A program made the translations under genes and the position numbers. Source: Zygnema cylindricum (taxonomy: Eukaryota; Streptophyta; Zygnematophyceae; Zygnematales; Zygnemataceae). Taken from it: a stretch of DNA of 64,000 bases. Of the stretch, positions 20,575 to 32,206 are shown one piece after another. The stretch spans positions 51,478-115,477 of the forward strand of contig JBBHKE010001206.1 in the NCBI GenBank assembly GCA_037447655.1. Reading direction: 5' to 3'. The notes under the pieces were generated by a model. It ran no database searches, was not told the origin of the DNA, and was given only the letters and a program-made list of their open reading frames with translations. Position 1 is the first letter of the stretch, and each line of letters begins with the position of its first letter.

Positions 20575-21733
20575 TTGTCCCGAGTTCAAATCCGTATGGC
20601 GGCGTATGACTGGGACAGATGTATTCTTCTCCAGGAATGGGCGGACGAGACAAAGAAAGTGGTTCATCCTCCCTTCAATCGAGAAACTGTGATTACCCGT
20701 CTCCATCACCAATGTGGACATTTTGAGCAAAAACGGACCACTTCTCTAGTCATTGGATCTTATTGGTGGCAAGGGTTTTCCTCTCAGGTCAACCAAATTG
20801 TAAAGACTTAATCTTCTTGCGACCGGGTAAAAGCAGCTTTCCACAAAAAGGGTGGAACCGAGTTGCATTCTTTGCCCATCCGAGGAATGTTTTATCGATG
20901 GTCTCTAGATCTCTTGGGGCCTCTGCCGACCAGCCGACGGGGCAATCGCTTCGTGCTCGTAATGATCGAACATTTTTCCAAATGGATAGAATTGGTGGTT
21001 TTGCCCCGGAAGGAATCAAAGTCTATTGCAGATGCCTTTTTCTAAAAAGTGTTGTCTCAATTCGGAGCGCCCACGGAGGTTTGGACCAACCAAGGCTCTG
21101 AATTTGCTGGAGAATTTTCCGATCTCTTGGAGAAATGCCAAATGGACCATCGGCTAACCGGTCGGGACCACCCACAAGCCGACGGATTGGCCAAAAGGTG
21201 CGTCCAAACAGTGAAGCGGTCACTACGGAAATATGCGGTCGAAGAAGATCTGGGGGAGTGCGACCGAAGGGTTCCTTAGATTTCCATGGGATACAGGTTC
21301 AACCGACAACCTTCCCTCCACTCCTAAAAACCTTACTTCATCCTATTTGGACGACATCCCATCCTCCCCGAAGCCGCCTCGGCCTAGGCGGTGGTTCTTC
21401 CAGAAATGGATGACCAGAGGACTGTCAAAAAACTGATCTCTGAAAGAGCTAAAGTTTTCCACCATGAGATACCTCTTGCCATGGGAAATTTACAGTCGGC
21501 TCAACACCAGGATCAGTTGTGGTATTCCCAACGACGGAGCAAATATTATCTGCCCAGACAACGATGATTTATGCCCAGGATTTTGTAAACAGGATGCAAC
21601 AAAAAAAGGACACGTTAGATATTTCTGCCGGTCGGCTAATCTTAAAATTGGTTGATTTTTTCTAACAAGGGGGTTCTTACTTTGGGGGGGAAAGATGGTC
21701 GAAGAATTAAAGAGAACCAAATCAATGTGGCTA
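20575..21733 (+). pseudogene. Gypsy 1 integrase (split by copia E)
   Basis: The zinc-binding HHCC part reads RLHHQCGHFEQKRTT with YWWQGFSSQVNQIVKT. The core begins SLPIRGMFYRWSLDLLG, with the first catalytic Asp. The second block reads WTNQGSEF, where the usual Asp is Asn. The third reads ADGLAKRCVQTVK, where the usual Glu is Lys. Gypsy 2 keeps Asp and Glu at both places. The C-terminal tail (DTLDISAGRLILKLVDFF, then KDGRRIKENQINVA) stops at 21733 where copia E starts. It resumes at 26311 with GLADEPTFHLTYFANPP. Confidence 0.85.
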
Positions 21734-22695
21734 CGTTGTTTTGAAAAATCAGTTTCGTGCGTAAGTGCTAATTGGATTTGATATGGAGGTTTGAATAGAT
21801 TCACCGATGGGGGGAGCGAACGGATTGATAATGAAAGTTACGTAAAAGACTCATTGAGTGGTGTGAACAAGCAATGACAAATGGACGGCGGATGGCGAAG
21901 CGATCCGATGTAAAATAAACGGAATGTTGAAATAGGTGCCGCCGCTACGGAGCAGCTGCGACGCAGTTAAGTCAACGCAGTTGCGGTTATTTTTATTATC
22001 CGTACGGAAAGCGCAGCCAGCGCAGCCAGCGCAACTACAGATAATATGAATAGGATAGATTTCAAGTAATGATGATTAAACGATAGTGGTAGCTTAGTGG
22101 TTGCTTAGTGGTAGCTTAGTTTCTAACATACGAAGAGTACGGTGTAAATATTCTGTACAACAGAGGTTTGTCCTTTTGACTAGTAAGTTCATTAGAGTAG
22201 ATACAGTACGGCTGGTATGCCTCCGTACTCTGAGTATAACTTGCACGACTTATATTATTTTATGTATCGCAGTCAAGTTAATCAAAGTAATGGCAAACTG
22301 TTTTCTGCATCTTTGACCTGTTGGTGTGATCACTCTGATTGGTGCTTTCATGTGAAACTTTGTGGAGTTATTCTATGATATAGAATCTATATGTGTGTGA
22401 AGTTTCATTGTATTCCAGTATCTCTGTAAGATTCTGCGAACAGTCTAAGTGGTTAGTTTGTGAAGCTGTCAGCAATTTTTGGGAAACTCTGGAGCTTATA
22501 TCTTCTAGATGCCGTGGTGGATTTGGCTGTAACTTTGGGAGTTTACAGTGTATATAGTATACTGCATATTGGTGCAATTTGAGATCATTTTGTTTATTGT
22601 GGAGTAATCTGTGTTGTCTAAAACCCAGCTGTTTTTGAGGTAGTGTGTGGGTGTTTCCGTGAGTTATCCATGGATGAAATAAGCTATTGACAACA
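21734..22695 (+). repeat. 5' LTR of copia E
   Basis: Aligns along its full length with 25349-26310 with scattered substitutions. The first base is C where the partner has T (cgttgttttg against tgttgttttg). It ends gacaaca directly before the primer-binding site. The U3 contains cgtgcgt, aagcgcagccagcgcagcca and a tandem gtggtagcttagtggttgct. Confidence 0.9.
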
Positions 22696-22708
22696 GGTTA
22701 TGGGCCCA
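22696..22708 (+). other. Primer-binding site of copia E, containing the gag start codon
   Basis: ggttatgggccca follows the LTR end without a gap. It is an exact complement of the anticodon arm of plant initiator tRNA-Met. Its ATG (22700-22702) is the first in-frame Met of gag. Confidence 0.85.
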
Positions 22709-23668
22709 CACCCATGGCTACCTATATTTGATGGATCAAAATATCACTACTGGAAGTGTGCGCTCGAGAGCTACTTCGAGATGATGGAGCTAATGGATGT
22801 GGTGGATGGTACCTTGGCCAAAACATCAAATGAATGGAAAAGGAAAAATCATGAGTGTCTAAGAGTTATCAAGAACTCCTTGACTGAGGATTTGGTAATG
22901 TCATACCTAAGTTTTAAAAAGGCACCTGAATTATGGAAGAGCTTAGAATGTATGTATGCAAAGACGTCTTTATATCATTGGCTTAGTAGTGTTACCAAAA
23001 TAGTTGAACACAAGTATGTAGGAGGTAGTATGGAGAAACACTGTATTGATTTACAAGTATTATTTGTAGAAAATGATTTGGCAGGGGGAAACTTTACAGA
23101 TGCTCAACAAGCTATCTTGTTAATGAGAAGTCTACCCAAAGAATATAAGAGTGCACTAGATTGATTGACTTTAATTGATAAAAACGATTGGAGCGTAACT
23201 GTAGCTAGACGAGTTATTCTAGATGAAGAGGCTAATAGAAAGTTCTTATCAAGTGAAAGGAATATAAAGGAATCTAAGTCTCAGTTTGAGAAAGTTAAAG
23301 GTAATAGTGAGTTCGGAGATCGGCCAAAGAATTGTTTTTACTGTAATGATTTAGGACATACCTTCAGGGTATGTCCATCATATAAAAGTGCATGTGTTAC
23401 AGGGAAGTTTAGAGATGGATGGGACAACACCCTAGTTCGAACCCCAACAAGAAAGGAATCCAGTGCTTTCGTGAGTGAGAGACAAGACTCGACAAATGAC
23501 AAAAGGTATATACCATGTGTTGACGAATTTATGTATTTACCAACCTTCTGTGGTGTTTGGAATGGAGTAAAGGAGGAGGTGACAGAAAAGGATTTGGTGA
23601 CTGTCCTTTTTTCAGACGTTAGATTGGTGAGTAACAAAGAGTTACAGGAGGAAAATTGTTTGAAGTAA
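22700..23668 (+). pseudogene. Copia E gag
   Basis: Copia gag starting MGPHPWLPIFDGSKYHYW in the primer-binding site. Family blocks follow: ALESYFEMMELMDVVDGTL, SYLSFKKAPELWKSL, VEHKYVGGSMEKHCIDL and AILLMRSLPKEYKSALD. One in-frame TGA at 23162 separates it from the C-terminal part (VARRVILDEEANRKF). A good CCHC knuckle follows, CFYCNDLGHTFRVC (about 23332-23373), then WDNTLVRTPTRKESSAF. It would form the virus-like particle and package RNA. Apart from the stop, this is the best-preserved gag in the window. Confidence 0.85.
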
Positions 23669-24420
23669 GAAAAATTAGAGGAAGTGAAGGTCACTTGGAA
23701 GTGGAAGCCGAAAAATACTTAAACATAAAGACTAATAAACTAAACCCAATTTATCTAGAAGGACAAGGCGAAGATATGAAGAAAACTGGAATTAGGAATG
23801 AGGTGTATAATGTGGAAACTGGTGGAAGGAGTTATGTCACCGAAGATAGTGTGGTGAAGGACGAAAGAGAGAAGGACATGATTTCTGTGACCTTATCAGA
23901 TGACAAAATCTGTGAGTGAAAATTGCCTACAAGAAAGTTTGTTAACTGAAGCAAGAGGAGTTGAAGGAAGATATGGACACTTAGAAGCAGAAACTAGAAA
24001 TAAGGTGGCAGTAAAAATTGGTGAACTAGGAGAAGAATAAAGAAAAACTGTTCAGAAAATCGGAGTGAGAAAAGAAGTTTGTGGGAGTGAAAAATATAAT
24101 AGAAATGCAAAAGTTAGAAATATAGCAAAGGAAAATAGCAAAGAAAAAGTACAACTGAAAAGAAGAAGAATCAAAATTAAAATTTATCAGATAAATGAAG
24201 TTGATGGAAGTAGAAAATCTATGAAAAAAAACATAAAGGTGAAACAGAAAACTAGTATTTGTGACATTAAACTAGTAGAAAATTGTGACAGAAATGTAAA
24301 CTTTCAAACAAGACAAAAGATCATGAAGAAAACAAAAAGAAGATGTAATATTCAAAGAATCAGGGGTAAGAGAAAACATGCTCAAAAATTGATCAAGAAA
24401 AGAGAGCGGGAGAAATGATT
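23656..24420 (+). CDS. Lys/Glu-rich open frames downstream of gag in copia E
   Basis: Two open stretches (23656-23919 and 24065-24418) encode peptides rich in Lys, Arg, Glu and Asn, such as KRRRIKIKIYQINEVD. No family is recognised. The A-rich composition on the plus strand makes such frames likely by chance, but the strong basic charge (117-residue frame) could suit RNA binding. I treat this as a degraded gag extension or spacer. Confidence 0.3.
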
Positions 24421-25348
24421 TTCTGGAGGATATTTTTGACATTCGATTTGTTTTTGGTTGGACTTTAGATTTGTATTCTTCCTTGTTGAGTTAGTTGAAA
24501 AGAAACAAAAAGATTTATTTATGTATTCTTGAAGACAAAGGAGGTGGTGGAAGCAATGACTTGTTCAGGAAGGAAAATTTCGGGAGACATGGTAGAGAGC
24601 AGCGAAGGAAGGAAAATTTTGGGAGACATGGCAGAGCGCAGCGAAAGCAGTGGAGAATCATCAGAAGAATTTCGCGTCGCAAATAGCGACGCAACTTAGC
24701 GGCGCAGCGAAAGGAGTGGTGATATATGACACTTACATGGTGATTATTTTATTCCAGGTGCAGGCAACTAAATATTCAAGGGTTATGCATTTATGGCGTA
24801 AGAAGAGCTATTACAGGACACTTTTTGAAAGAAGGCAGCAAGCAACTGGGAATTGGCAGAGGGCAGCAGGAGCGATGGCGACGTCGGCAAAACACTGGTG
24901 ATGTGTAGTTTTTGCTAAATTTAATGTATGATGAACAGTGGAGGTTGATACAGAATTTTAAATATTTAAATATTTTTTTTATTTCTTAGTTTATCCATTA
25001 GAGTGGAAACATTTGCGTACAACATGGACTAATGCGTCTAAAGCTTTAGGGGAGTGTAGATTTTGAAAGCTTTAGTCTCAGTAGATGAGGCTATGAGGAG
25101 GAAGTTAAAGGTGAAAAAAAGAGCAGCAATTAGGACTGCGATGTCAAACTAGCGCAGCATAGCAGTACACGCTGCACTTTGTATTCATACTGCGTTGCCA
25201 TGTCAAACTAGCGCAGCGTAGCAACATAGCAGTACACGCTGCACTTTGAATTCATACTGCACTGCGATGTCAAACTAGCGCAGCGTAGCGACATAGTATT
25301 ACACGCTGCATATTTTTCTGAGTGCACGAAACTAAATTTTCGGGGGAG
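24421..25348 (+). other. Copia E 3' internal region with short tandem repeats and polypurine tract
   Basis: No coding domain. At about 24565-24645 a 40-base phrase (ggaaggaaaattt.gggagac) is repeated twice. At about 25133-25310 a unit of roughly 60 bases (gatgtcaaactagcgcagc followed by agtacacgctgcactttg) occurs three times. The region ends aaattttcgggggag (25334-25348), the polypurine tract before the 3' LTR. Confidence 0.75.
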
Positions 25349-26310
25349 TGTTGTTTTGAAAAATCAGTTTCGTGCGTAACTGCTAATTGGATTTGATATG
25401 GAGGTATGAATAGATTCACGGATTGGGGGAGCGAACGGATTGATAATTAAAGTTACGTAAAAGACTCATTGAGTGGTGTGAACAAGCAATGACAAATGGA
25501 CGGCGGATCGCGAAGCGATCCGATGTAAAATAAACGGAATGTTGAAATAGGCGTCGCCGGTACTGAGCAGCTGCGACGCAGTTAAGTCAACGCACTTGCG
25601 GTTATTTTTATGATCCGTACGGAAAGCGCAGCCAGCGCAGCCAGCGCAACTACGGATAATATGAATAGGATAGATTTCAAGTAATGATGATTAAACAATA
25701 GTGGTAGCTTAGTGGTTGCTTAGTGGTAGCTTAGTTTTCTGACATACGAAGAGTACGGTGTAAATATTCTGTACAACAAAGGTTTGTCCTTTTGACTAGT
25801 TAGGCTATTAGAGTAGATACATTACGGCTGGTATGCCTCCGTACTCTGAGTATAACTTGCAGGACTTGTATTATTTTATGTATCGCAGTCAAGTTAATCA
25901 AAGTAATGGCAAACTGTTTTCTGCATCTTTGACCTGTTGGTGTGATCACTCTGATTAGTGCTTTCATGTGAAACTTTGTGGAGTTATTTTATGATATAGA
26001 ATCTATATGTGTGTGAAGTTTCATTGTATTCCAGTATATCTATAAGATTCTGCGAACAGTCTAAGTGGTTAGTTTGTGAAGCTATCAGCAATTTTTGGGA
26101 AACTCTGGAGCTTATATCTTCTAGATGCCGTGGTGGATTTGGCTGTAACTTTGGGAGTTTACAGTGTATATAGTATACTGCATATTGGTGCAGTTTGAGA
26201 TCATTTTGTTTATTGTGGAGTAATCTGTGTTGTCTGAAACACAGCTGTTTTTGAGGTAGTCTGTGGGTGTTTCCGCGAGTAATCCATGGCTGAAATAAGC
26301 TATGGACAAT
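25349..26310 (+). repeat. 3' LTR of copia E
   Basis: Starts TGTTGTTTTGAAAAATC right after the polypurine tract and ends gctatggacaa. It is the full partner of 21734-22695. Antisense ORFs inside both LTRs (about 60-100 residues, HQYAVYYIHCKLPKLQPNP) are conserved only because the LTRs are duplicates. Confidence 0.9.
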
Positions 26311-26438
26311 CATCTTGTCATCTTTGAGGACTGGCGGACGAACCCACTTTCCATTTGACTTATTTCGCCAACCCTCCTTCCAGCTCCACCTCCTGTGATC
26401 TATCCTCCCCGCTTGACCACGTTTTGGTATGCAACAAC
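26311..26438 (+). pseudogene. Gypsy 1 integrase tail between copia E and copia C
   Basis: Reads GLADEPTFHLTYFANPP and then HVLVCNN, matching the gypsy 2 integrase end (GLEDKPTFHLTYFADPP, SVLVCD). A TGA precedes Gly. It proves that E and C both sit in gypsy 1. Confidence 0.85.
26434..26438. repeat. Target-site duplication of copia C (left copy)
   Basis: acaac here equals 32202-32206 on the other side of the element. Confidence 0.9.
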
Positions 26439-27283
26439 TGTTTTCCTAAGACAACTGCTGGTACTGAAGATGAAGAAGAAGCAGAAGGAGTAGTCATTGT
26501 AGAAAAAAATAAGAGAGGAAGCTTCCAAATATACCAATGGCAAAACAGCAACTTTGACAGACAATAACTTTCAACACAAGGACATAATAGTCCTACAAAT
26601 CTACCACAATGTAGATATCATACAAAGAAACATACACATAAAATTTCACTTAATTCTGCTGACAGATCTGTGAGATTTTCATAGGTGAATTTGCATAAAA
26701 CTGAGTGTACAGTTTTTCTTATCATTTGTTCCTAATGAATCAAAATTTACTAAGTCTTACTTCTATACACTGAAACTACACTAAGCTGTACGGAGGCATT
26801 CCAGCCGTACATCTAACATTCTAACACAACAAATACTGTGAGTATGCCTGTATACTGAAGGTATGTCATAAACCACATTCTCAACACTAAACAACTAATT
26901 CACTACAAACAAAATTATGTTCTACCAAATATTTATACCGACGTTCCGATAACGTAAAGTGATAGTGATCTAGTCATGCCCCGTCAGTATTTGTTGGCGG
27001 CGGCTATCAGCCGTCCGATTAGAGGATTTGGCACCATAGATGTGACTTCACTAAGTACTATGGTCCGGCCAAATTTTCGTACGTCCACGGAGGACATACT
27101 CACGCATTTCTCTCAAGTGACGACGCGTGTCCCAAGTGTGAATGAACCGTGAACTCCCAACTTCACTGTCACACTAATTTTGGTAAGTACTTAACCAAAC
27201 TCAACCAAAAATAACTTAAGTCCTGAACAGCTCTCTCTCCCTCACAGCTGAGGTATAGAGAGGACTACAGTTTTTTAAAAACA
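26439..27283 (-). repeat. 3' LTR of copia C
   Basis: Minus-strand start TGTTTTTAAAAAACTG at 27283, end CA at 26439. Same length as the 5' LTR. The polypurine tract (aggggagggt, 27284-27293) precedes it. Confidence 0.95.
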
Positions 27284-27309
27284 ACCCTCCCCTAAAGCTT
27301 TAGACTTTG

Positions 27310-28913
27310 CTAGTCACTCAGTCCACATGCGTCTCTACATAACTTCAATTTGGGTGCAAATAAGGGTTTCGTCATCATATCAGCCACCATTTGCTCATCC
27401 GGTAAATAACTCAACTTCATGACTTTTCCCATCACCTTTTCTCTTACAAAATGTAACTTGATATCAATGTGCTTACTCTTAAAGTGATGACTGGGATTAG
27501 ATGCTATAGCGATTGCTGCCTGATTGTCACACCATACTATCTGTGGTCCAGATTTCATAAAGAGAAGCTCTTGGAGAAGAGACTTTACCCAAAGTAACTC
27601 CTTAACTGCCGAGCTGGCAGCCATGTACTCAGCCTCCATGGTAGACTGAGTTGTTACCTTATAAAGTTTGCTGCTCCAGCAGCAAGTTCCACTTCCGATC
27701 TTCAGAATGTATCCGTTGGTGGAGCGTGGGCTCGGCATATCTCCGTAGCTCGCATCGCTCCATGTATGAATTTTGACTTCCTCTCCACCGAGAGAGAGTC
27801 TAAGATTTCAAGTTCCTACAAGATAGCGAATAACTCTCTTTGCTGCCTCATAGTCCGACTTCCTCGGATTTTGCAGGCTTCGGCTCAAGGCTCCAACTGC
27901 GGCTGCGATGTCCGGACGAGTACAATTCATGACATAGATGAGTCTTTTGACAATCTGCCTGTAAGGAATGGAGGAAATAGAATCTGCCTCCCCAGGATCC
28001 AAAAAATCATCAACCAAAACACCACCATCCGTTTTCGTATCCTCTAACTTCTGCCTGAATTCCATAGGGGTGGCACTCCCCTTTGCTTCTGAAATACCAA
28101 ACTTTTCTAGCATGTTCCAGATTGCTTCTTTTTGAGTTAGATAAATAATTCTCTGTTTCCTATCTCTTTCTACATGGATTCCTAGAATATACTTAGCCTC
28201 ACCCAAGTCCTTCATTTCAAACTGAGAATTCAGATCTGATTTTATTTTATTGATTTCTTGATAGATTTTCTAATCAACACCAAATCATCTACATATACAG
28301 CCACATAAATCACTCCATCCTCACCTTGCATTACATAGGCTGAGTGATCTGAACTGATCCTGGTAAAGCCAAGATTGGTTAAAAACTCATCTAACTTCAG
28401 GTTCTATTGTCTCGCAGCCTGTTTCAGACCATACAAGGACTTCAACAGTTTACAGACTAGATTTTCTTTCCCTTTTTCTGCATACAACTCTGGCTGCTTC
28501 ATATAAATTACTTCTTCCAAATCACCATGCAAGAAAGCCGTCTTAACGTCCATCTGATGCGATTCCATATCCTTTATTGCAGCAAGAGACAACAAAACTC
28601 TCACAGTAGGAAAACGAACCACAAGAGAGAATGTCTCTTTATAATCACTTCCCTCCTTCTGACTAAATCCTTTATCAACCAGTCTAGCTTTATATCTTTC
28701 AATTGTATTATCAGGATTCAATTTTAATTTGAATACCCAGTTACAACTGATAGCTTTCCTGTTCGCTGGGAGCTCCACAAGTTCCCTAGTTTGGGCTTCC
28801 ATAATTGACTTTATCTCATCATTTGCAGCCGAGATCCAATGATCCTCTTCAAGAGCGGAAAAGGCTTCCTGGATAGTAAGCGGCTCCCCTGTGCTTGCAG
28901 ATGCTTTTTCCAC
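27310..28913 (-). pseudogene. Copia C reverse transcriptase and RNase H
   Basis: From 28913 leftwards: [53 protein letters not shown] and [14 protein letters not shown] with a stop near 28404. The catalytic VAVYVDDLVLI follows near 28290, then a stop near 28258 and MKDLGEAKYILGIHVERD (28215). RNase H comes after another stop: GYILKIGSGTCCWSS, STMEAEYMAASSAVKELL and IVWCDNQAAIAIASNPSHH. The C-terminus KPLFAPKLKLCRDACGLSD ends at 27310. The domain set is complete with an intact YVDD, but at least three stops or shifts disable it. Confidence 0.92.
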
Positions 28914-30325
28914 TCGGTCGCCTCGAAAGCGGTTGCTTTGTCTTCTTCCCCCCAGAAAAACTGATGCAAGAACTGTTGGTCCCCTAATGTTCAGCGAGGG
29001 CGTGTAGTGGTAAGAGCGGCTCCAAAAGTAGGATCTAACGGCCCAGAGACATTCGGAAGAGAGGTAGAGGAAGTAGAAGGAGATGGAGTAAAAGGTACCT
29101 GCTCAAAAATGATATACTCTTGTATTTTCTCATTCCTTTCAGCTGCATCCATACTAAAAACATCCACAAATTGACTCTATTCTTTAATCTAAATATTCCT
29201 GGCTGCCAGAAGGCATCCTCTCTGAGGGTTATACACCCTATAGCCTGCAGATTCATCATCATAGCCTAAGAAAACACCAGGTACAGATTTTGGACTAAGC
29301 TTCCAATTAGGAAGATTATCCAAGATAAAGCATTTGCTACCGAAGACTCTAAAATGACCAACATTTGGTTTTCTGCCTGTCCATACTTCATAAGGTGTTT
29401 TACCCTTAACAACTCGGGTTTCTACTCTACTTCTGATGTAAGAAGCACAATGAAAAGCTTCCCCCCAAAACTTTAGATCCACACCTTTATCGGCCATCAT
29501 AGAGCGAGCACATTCAGTCAAAGTTTGATTAAGTCTCTCAGCCACACCATTTTGTTCCAGTGTGTACGAAGGCGTAAATTCACGAGAGATGCCCTTTTCT
29601 TTCAAGAAATCAGCAAAGGCATGGGATACATACTCTCCACCATTATTTGTCGGCAAAGCAAGAATAGATTTGCCGTGAAGTTTCTCCGCCCAAATTTTGT
29701 AGTGTTTAAAGTGAGTGAAGACTTCGCTATTCTCCTTCATGAAGTATAAGCGCCTGTACCGAGAGTAGTCGTCTGTAAAGGTGACAAAATAGCGGCTGCC
29801 ACGAAGAGAGAGAACTTTGGAAGGGCCGAAGACATCAGAGTGAATAATACCAAGGAGATCTGTGGCTGATGATCAGAAACTTGTGGGAGGGGAAGCTTGT
29901 GAAGCTTTCTGAGAGCACAACCATCACAAACATGAGACTTTTTGACCGAGCTTGACTCTCTCTATCATGTCATTATTTATCATCTTAGTAAGTCTCTCAT
30001 GATGCACATGACCAAGTCTTTTATGCCACAAAACATTATCACATACGACACTAGAGTAAGCAAAATCAATTTTATTAGACAGGTCCATGCGGTACAAAAA
30101 GTTTGGGCCTCTAGTTCCTCCTAGAGCTACTCTTCCATCCTTGCTCTCTATTTTTTAGCCATTTTTATGGAGAACCTCAAAGCCTTTGTTTTCAGCTACA
30201 GACGTAGAAAACAAATTTTTCTTAAACTTTAAAACATACAAGACATCGTATAGAGTTCTCTTAACAACCTTTCCATCTATCACACAATCCAGATCTATAT
30301 TTCCTTTGGCATTTGATTCAACAAT
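28914..30325 (-). pseudogene. Copia C integrase and linker
   Basis: The zinc-binding pre-integrase part is in broken frames (GHVHHERLTKMINNDMI near 30000). The core has the first Asp in LGIIHSDVFGP (about 29860). The second block reads LPTNNGGEYVS, where Asn replaces the usual Asp. The Glu block reads NGVAERLNQTLTECARSM. Then come KTPYEVWTGRKPNVGHFRVF and the GKG-type tail VPGVFLGYDDESAGYRVYNP. A Ser/Thr/Pro-rich linker to reverse transcriptase fills 28914-29188. The Asp-to-Asn change alone should abolish strand transfer. Confidence 0.88.
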
Positions 30326-30652
30326 TTAGCCATAAGCATAAAAGATCTGACGTAAAGGAATAAAAGATATCTCCTTAAACCAAGACTTGTTCCAGCACAT
30401 GTGTGAAGAGCTGCAAGAATCCATTATCCATCCGAGGTCTTTTTCTCCTTCCATCATGTCGAGTTTGGCAAGAGCAACGAACTCTTTGTCATCAGTTTTC
30501 AGAAAACTGGTCAGCTCACGTTTTTCTTCCTCGATCTTCTTCTTCTCCAATTTTGTATCCTCCGCTGAAAACGCAACAGATTTATTTCGGGGTTCTTTGA
30601 GGAATAGAAGGTCCGCGATGTCTCCATCCTTTCCGGAAGATACCTTTTTCAA
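30326..30652 (-). pseudogene. Copia C protease
   Basis: A charged Lys/Glu linker precedes LGWIMDSCSSSHMC. This is the copia protease active-site block WxxDSGASxH, with Cys in place of Gly after Asp-Ser. The normal product would process the polyprotein. The frame ends in a stop at 30326. Confidence 0.75.
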
Positions 30653-31352
30653 GAGCTTTTATATACAAAGGACAAGCTTTGAAAGAGTGACCATCAGTAT
30701 AGCAATAAACACATTTCTCAAACTGGGGATTAAACTGATTCCCTTGATATCTACTTTCTCTCTGAAATTGAGCCGTGAAGGCTACAGCTGGTTTCCCAGA
30801 TCCTAAAACTGTTTGAGTGGCTTCTTCTGGCAAGATAAACTCTGTAGCTGTTTGCAAATTCCAAAGAGGTTTGGACAATTTTTTCATTTCATCCGAGGCT
30901 CCTTTATATTCACTAGGTAGCCCCTTTAAGAGAATCATGGCCTGAAGATAAGAGGAGAAAGTCCCCCCAGAACATGCATTTTCTGACAATAACATTCGAA
31001 ACCGATTACTGTATTCCACCATGCTACCGCATGTGTACTTATACTCATAGATCTGACCAGCAGTTATAATCTCATGCTAGTCACTAGCTCTAACATAAGA
31101 AGATTTCAAAGCATCCCAAAAATCTGATGCCTTTGTAACATTAATATATGTCATATGCAATTCTTTTGATATCATAAGCTTCGCTAAATGTAAATCTTGG
31201 TCATTGTTCTGATCAAAGCTGGCATCAGATTTTGCCAGGGATCCATTTAAAACATCAATAAGTTTCACTTGGTAGAAGTAAGACTTAACCAAATATGCCC
31301 AATACAGATATTCACGTCCATCAAAGAATAGAATTCGTGAAGGCGGGCCGGT
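30582..31352 (-). pseudogene. Copia C gag
   Basis: The first codon, expected as ATG in the primer-binding site, is ACC (31352-31350), followed by GPPSRILFFDGREYLYW in frame. Then KSYFYQVKLIDVLNGSLAKS, LMISKELHMTYINVTKASDF, a stop near 31077, and MVEYSNRFRMLLSENACSGG with ILLKGLPSEYKGASDEM. The CCHC knuckle is CVYCYTDGHSFKAC (about 30708-30667). It has lost its start codon and carries stops. Confidence 0.85.
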
Positions 31353-31356
31353 GACC
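31340..31356 (-). other. Degenerate primer-binding site of copia C
   Basis: Minus strand GGTCACCGGCCCGCC next to the 5' LTR. It matches the GGTTATGGGCCCAC site of the sister elements with four changes, including loss of the ATG. Confidence 0.7.
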
Positions 31357-32201
31357 TGTTGTTCTGAGACAACTGCTGGTACTGAAGATGAAGAAGAAGC
31401 AGCAGTAGTAGTTATTGTAGAACAAAATAATAGAGGAAGCTTTCACAAATACCAATGGCAAAATAGCAACTTTGACAGGCAATAACTTTCAACACAGGGA
31501 CACAATAGTCCAAAAAATCTACCACAATGTAGATATCATACAAAAAAACATACACATAAAATTTCACTTAATTCTGCTCACAGATTCGTGAGATATTTAG
31601 AGGTGAATTTGCATAAAACTGAGTGTACAGTTTTTCATATCATTTGTTCCTAATGAATCAAAATTTACTAAGTCCCACTTCTATACACTGAAACTACACT
31701 AAGCTGTACGGAGGCATTCCAGCCGTACATCTAACATTCTAACACAACAAATATTGTGGGTATACCTGTATACTGAAGGTATGTCATAAACCACATTCTC
31801 AACACTAAACAACTAATTCACTACAAACAAAATTATGTTCTACCAAATATTTACACCAAAGTTCCGATAACGTAAAGTGATAGTGATCTAGTCATGCCCC
31901 ATCAGTATTTTTTGGCGGCGGCTGTCAGCCGTCCGATTAGAGGATTTGGCACCATAGATGTGACTTCACGAAGTACTGTGGTCCCGCCGAATTTTCGTAC
32001 GTCCACGGAGGACATACTCACGCATTTCTCTTAAATGACGACGCGTGTCCCAAATGTGAATGAACCGTGAACTCCCAACTTCAATTTCACACTAATTTTG
32101 GTAAGTACTGAACCAAACTCAACCAAAAATAACTTAAGTCATGAACAACTCTCTCTCCCTCACAGCTGAGGCATAGAGAGGACTAAAGCTTTCTAAAAAC
32201 A
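31357..32201 (-). repeat. 5' LTR of copia C
   Basis: 845 bp, minus-strand start TGTTTTTAGAAAGC at 32201 and end ACAACA at 31357. It aligns gaplessly by eye with the left LTR, with scattered substitutions. Confidence 0.95.
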
Positions 32202-32206
32202 ACAAC

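Larger units (their letters stand above)
21734..26310 (+). mobile_element. Copia E: gag-only (non-autonomous) LTR element
   Basis: LTRs of 962 bp each (21734-22695 and 25349-26310) flank a primer-binding site, a gag gene, an A-rich Lys-rich region and a polypurine tract. No protease, integrase or reverse transcriptase sequence is present between them, so it would depend on an autonomous relative. It sits within the gypsy 1 integrase codons, with protein similarity to gypsy 2 continuing on both sides. A target-site duplication is not recognisable. Confidence 0.85.
26439..32201 (-). mobile_element. Copia C: full-length Ty1/copia element with target-site duplication
   Basis: Two LTRs of exactly 845 bp (26439-27283 and 31357-32201) with TG...CA ends, flanked by a perfect 5-bp duplication ACAAC (26434-26438 and 32202-32206). 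On the minus strand the interior reads gag, protease, integrase, reverse transcriptase, RNase H, then polypurine tract. Total 5763 bp. The intact target duplication and similar LTRs make it one of the youngest insertions here, yet every coding block has a stop or frameshift. Confidence 0.95.
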
